Below are positions 28,640 to 32,041 of a DNA stretch of 32,041 bases, one piece after another. This DNA is from Candidatus Ancillula kalotermitis (GTDB taxonomy: Bacteria; Actinomycetota; Actinomycetes; Actinomycetales; Bifidobacteriaceae): positions 1 through 32,041 of the forward strand of contig JAISRT010000001.1 in the NCBI GenBank assembly GCA_031273495.1. Direction: 5' to 3'. Under the pieces are notes generated by a model. The model did no database searches. It was not told the DNA's origin and was given only the letters and a program-made list of their open reading frames with translations. The position numbers and the translations under genes are program-made. The stretch's first letter is position 1; each line of letters begins with the position of its first letter.

Positions 28640-28650
28640 GCATAACCCCG

Positions 28651-28955
28651 TGTCACCCTTGGGCGGCGGTGTCCGTCCCGTGTCACCCTTGGGCTTGTCC
28701 CGAGGGTCCAGGGGGGGTCAGTGTGCACTGGATCCTCGGCATAAAGCCAAGGATGACAATAATGCAAAGCCAAGGATGACAATAATGCAAAGCCAAGGAT
28801 GACATGAGGGCGCGGTGCGTTTGTGTCACCCTTGGGCGGCGGTGTCCGTCCCGTGTCACCCTTGGGCTTGTCCCGAGGGTCCAGGGAGGTCAGTGCGTTT
28901 GTGTCACCCCTCGGCATAAAGCCAAGGGCAGGCGCGGGCTTGTCCCGAGGGTCCA
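28651..28955. repeat. Intergenic repeat cluster D; right flank of the helicase operon
   Basis: Composite module twice (28651-28710, 28824-28883), 23-bp tandem GCCAAGGATGACAATAATGCAAA at 28746, 28769 and 28792, and the variant TGTCACCCCTCGGCATAAAGCCAAGGGCAGGCGCGGGCTTGTCCCGAGGGTCCA at 28902-28955. Confidence 0.92.
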
Positions 28956-29653
28956 GTGAGGCAGGGTACCACCTCCGGTCGGGCTTTCTTCGCGAACTCG
29001 ATGATGAACATGAGGAGGACCGCGACTAAGATGAAGATCACCGCCCAGAAGAGTTGTGGTGCAATTGCATCATTAACGAACGCCTCAACAATGCTTTTGA
29101 GTGCCTGATTTTGCTCCGGCTCTAAATAGTTGCCGACAACATGGTCAGAATACGTCCTGAACCCGTCGAAGAACTTGAAGAAGACTGCGGGAACCAGTAG
29201 CACGAGCCCCGAGGCGAGCGTAACGTTCTGGATAAGTCGCATCATCCGCACCTTTGACCCCCAGGAGATGTGAATGAGCAAGAATGTGAGCAGTAACACG
29301 GCAATAATCAGCACCTCGTTAAGAAGGTTGAGCTCCTGGACCTCGTCTTGTATTGTCAGCACAAAGCCTATTAACTCGGACGGTAAGCGTTCCTGGGCGA
29401 TAAGGCGATCGTAGGAATCGGGGTCATTATACAGTTCCCAGACGGCGTCATTAACCATCTCTTCGCAGTGCTCAATCTCGACAGTTTCACAATAATGCGC
29501 ACTCTCAATCAGGTAAACCGTGTGGTCAAGCGATGTTGTGGTCGAAATCAGTGAACTCGAAAATATCAGCATCGGTATGCAAATTGTCAGCGCGATAGCA
29601 ATGAGGAACTGGGAAACGCGGGGGTCTGGCTGCTTGGCCTCAATATACTCCAT
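28904..29653 (-). CDS. Multi-pass membrane protein (DUF1461-like topology), C-terminus encoded by a repeat
   Basis: About four hydrophobic segments; ATG 29653 one nt after the GT2 stop (TAGAATG). C-terminal LTGPSGQARACPWLYAEG is a translation of the repeat. Confidence 0.65.
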   Translation of the reverse strand: MEYIEAKQPDPRVSQFLIAIALTICIPMLIFSSSLISTTTSLDHTVYLIESAHYCETVEIEHCEEMVNDAVWELYNDPDSYDRLIAQERLPSELIGFVLTIQDEVQELNLLNEVLIIAVLLLTFLLIHISWGSKVRMMRLIQNVTLASGLVLLVPAVFFKFFDGFRTYSDHVVGNYLEPEQNQALKSIVEAFVNDAIAPQLFWAVIFILVAVLLMFIIEFAKKARPEVVPCLTGPSGQARACPWLYAEG

Positions 29654-29654
29654 T

Positions 29655-31868
29655 CTAGCCACCTGCCCTTCCTGCCGTGACGAAATAGTAGTTCGGGTCA
29701 CCGGGCATTGGACTTTTCGCGAACATCACTAGAGTGTCCCATGAGCGCGCATTGTCAACAATAGACTTAATGTCGGTCGCGGCACCAACGTCAAGCACAG
29801 TATACGTGAATTTCGCAGTGTTCGTCGCGATTTCAACCGCGTCACCCTTCTTGAGTTGGTTAAGCTTTATGAACTTCGTGGGGTCATCAGTACTAATCAC
29901 TGTCGCGTCAGGCTCACCAGGGTCAGCGGAGTTCTGCACAATATAAGCAGTGGACGCCTTCTTATACATTAACGGCTCCTCAATATCAATACTCGGGAAT
30001 TTGATAGCACCGATAATATGCCCTGGGATGTATTTCTGCGTCTCCTCAGGCGGTTTCTCGGCATCTGGTGCACTTGAATCAATATAATTGCGCAGGTTAA
30101 AGCTCTCCATCACGTCATCGAGCACACGGTCAGACTGCAAATGTGGGAAAATGTCATTGTGAATCTTGCTCTCGAGATAACGTGAACCGAAACTATACAC
30201 TGACACACTTGCGAGCGCCGCGATTAGCAGTGGTGAAACGACATAGCGCACAATACGCAGCCCCCGTTTGTGATTCGCCTCCCAACTTTGCAATGTCGAC
30301 AACTTCTCCGCGGGTTTATTGCTCAGTAACATCAGTTTGAAGCCCATTAAGCTCGGGAAAACAATGAGGAACACCGGCAGAATGCTCTTGTCAAGCACTG
30401 TGGAAATGACTATCAGGGTGACTGCGAAAACAATCTCTTGACGCGTGGACCAGATCGCCGCCCAGAGCGAAACGTGGTGGGATTCCTTCGGCGTGACGAT
30501 GAACTTGGCTTTGCGCCCCAGTAGTGAAAAGAAGGACGCCTTGAGCGAAATGTAGAACATCGAACCGTAGAGCAAGAAGACGTAGAACAGGTAGTACAGA
30601 ATTGGCATCGGACGCATCCAGCGGCTGTGGAAAATCGCGTCGTTGACCATCGGTGCGCAGAGGAATATTATCGTCGGAATCAACATCCACACCGGGTAGT
30701 GCAGAGAGTAGCCGTCCGCGGGGTAAATGATCACGTTCATAATCACATACAGGAAGAAGAATGTTGTCAGTGGTAGTGAATACGTGAAGAGCACAATGTC
30801 AAGCTTCTCGAACCAACTCATCCGCGACTTGATGATCTTGCCAGTGTAAGTCTTGATGAATTCCATATTGCCCTGAGTCCACTTCGAATGCCGCTTTTTG
30901 AACGCCTCATAGTCCACCGGATACTGCTCCTCACACTCGATTGACTCCGCGAACCCCACGAAATAGCCCTGCTCACGCGCCTCGATTGAGAAGCACAAAT
31001 CTTCTGCCACAGTATGCGGGAAGCGACCAACCGCCTCATAACACGCTCTCGAAATCATAGCACCGTGCCCTAGCAGGCTGAGGAACCCGGAATCAGTCTT
31101 GATGCTCTGGTATACTGGCCAGTGCGAATCCACACCTTTGGCGAACATTGACATAAAGCGGTTCTCATTACGGGTGGCGATGTGATTGCACTGCAAAATC
31201 CCGAGGTTGTCATAGTGCTCGAAGTATTTTAGGCAGTTCGTCACGAAGTCATGCGGCAAAATCTCGTCCGAGTCGATAATTGCGAAATAGTCGTAGTCGG
31301 TGCGGTGTTGCAAGTAATTGTTCAAGTTCCCGGCCTTGAAACCACTGCGATCCTTGCGCCGGTAGACCTCAAGATTATGCTCAAGAGCGAAGGCGTCGAC
31401 GCGCGCTAAATACTCCGGGTCAGAACTATCGTCTAGTATCACAGTCTTCACATTCTCATAGTCCTGCACCATTGAACGCGACAGGGAGTCCTCAATAATG
31501 TCATCGCATGTTGTGTAAACTAGGACGACGCGCTTACCTTGTGGGGTTGGGGTGTTCATAATCAACTGCTCCGTGGAACTTATTTTGCGCCGACGGTTGA
31601 GCCAGTAATTGAACACGTAGAGAATGTCCTTAATGCCGTTGAGCCAGAAATACGAGATGAACAGTGCGTTGAAAACTAGCAGGACATCCAACCATAACTG
31701 GTGCTCCTCATAGTCGGCATCAAACACTTCAGCGACGAACGGCACGAATGTGAACCCGATTAGCACTGCCCAGAGAATGACCAATATCACATAAAAGCGG
31801 GGGTCCTTGCGGATCCTCGCACCTCCAGGCACGAACTGTCTGTCGAATTCTTGCGGTGCCATTGTCAT
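29655..31868 (-). CDS. Membrane-bound processive GT2 glycosyltransferase (cellulose synthase-like) with extracytoplasmic sortase-like C-terminal domain
   Basis: VILDDSSDPEY, FAIIDSDEILPHDF, AEDLCFSIEAREQGY, KRHSKWTQGN; multiple TMs; C-terminal GAIKFPSIDIEEPLMYK...PGEPD...LKKGDAVEIAT...FTYTVLDV. Confidence 0.85.
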   Translation of the reverse strand: MTMAPQEFDRQFVPGGARIRKDPRFYVILVILWAVLIGFTFVPFVAEVFDADYEEHQLWLDVLLVFNALFISYFWLNGIKDILYVFNYWLNRRRKISSTEQLIMNTPTPQGKRVVLVYTTCDDIIEDSLSRSMVQDYENVKTVILDDSSDPEYLARVDAFALEHNLEVYRRKDRSGFKAGNLNNYLQHRTDYDYFAIIDSDEILPHDFVTNCLKYFEHYDNLGILQCNHIATRNENRFMSMFAKGVDSHWPVYQSIKTDSGFLSLLGHGAMISRACYEAVGRFPHTVAEDLCFSIEAREQGYFVGFAESIECEEQYPVDYEAFKKRHSKWTQGNMEFIKTYTGKIIKSRMSWFEKLDIVLFTYSLPLTTFFFLYVIMNVIIYPADGYSLHYPVWMLIPTIIFLCAPMVNDAIFHSRWMRPMPILYYLFYVFLLYGSMFYISLKASFFSLLGRKAKFIVTPKESHHVSLWAAIWSTRQEIVFAVTLIVISTVLDKSILPVFLIVFPSLMGFKLMLLSNKPAEKLSTLQSWEANHKRGLRIVRYVVSPLLIAALASVSVYSFGSRYLESKIHNDIFPHLQSDRVLDDVMESFNLRNYIDSSAPDAEKPPEETQKYIPGHIIGAIKFPSIDIEEPLMYKKASTAYIVQNSADPGEPDATVISTDDPTKFIKLNQLKKGDAVEIATNTAKFTYTVLDVGAATDIKSIVDNARSWDTLVMFAKSPMPGDPNYYFVTAGRAGG

Positions 31869-31876
31869 ACCTCTTG

Positions 31877-31882
31877 ATTATA
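31877..31882 (-). promoter_or_regulatory. Extended -10 (GTGC-TATAAT), 8 nt from the GT2 ATG
   Basis: Reverse complement TTAACAAAGCGTGGCGCAGTGTGCTATAATCAAGAGGTATG. Confidence 0.6.
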
Positions 31883-31988
31883 GCACACTGCGCCACGCTT
31901 TGTTAAATTTGGTGGGCGGTGGCCCGAGTTTGACACTTCGTTTTAGACCGATTTCACAAAAACTCCTTATTTTCTCGGCGTTAAATGC

Positions 31989-32016
31989 TTAACTTTCGCA
32001 AAAATTATGCTATAAT
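31989..32016 (+). promoter_or_regulatory. Promoter for a gene beyond the right edge
   Basis: TTAACT-16 nt-TATAAT with extended TGC, plus strand. Confidence 0.5.
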
Positions 32017-32041
32017 ATATAATGTATACAATATAAACGAA

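Noticed and set aside
28651-28955. CRISPR-like array
   Set aside because: Repeats are hairpin units in mixed orientation and 23-bp head-to-tail tandems without unique spacers; no cas genes.

Overview
A densely packed bacterial chromosomal window, mostly coded on the minus strand. Housekeeping genes, in window order: TrmA/RlmD-type RNA methyltransferase, CPA1 Na+/H+ antiporter, phosphoketolase, gpsA-plsC-murA, two tRNA genes, H+-pyrophosphatase, leuB and ilvC, tRNA-Ala, tilS, ferredoxin, SMC and a class A PBP. Phosphoketolase plus the overall gene set suggests a Bifidobacteriales-like actinobacterium or symbiont, but this is inference only. Accessory content: (1) a tightly packed three-gene operon (AAA-ATPase-like/PD-(D/E)XK protein, DUF262 protein lacking a visible HNH domain, SNF2-type helicase). 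It is bracketed by collinear, directly oriented ~155-bp repeat blocks and is a candidate defence or nucleic-acid-processing cassette. (2) A processive GT2 glycosyltransferase whose C-terminus resembles a sortase fold without its catalytic residues, followed by a membrane protein whose C-terminus is encoded by an intergenic repeat. (3) A palindromic repeat family in four intergenic clusters, including a 60-62 bp composite module present five times. (4) Two tRNA genes each preceded by a truncated copy that breaks at the same D-loop position and carries fold-back inserts. (5) Several promoters whose extended -10 (TGCTATACT) lies 6-8 nt from the start codon, and two tRNA genes whose 3' ends directly abut an ORF start, both pointing to leaderless mRNAs. 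Many plus-strand ORFs in the track look like antisense artefacts.
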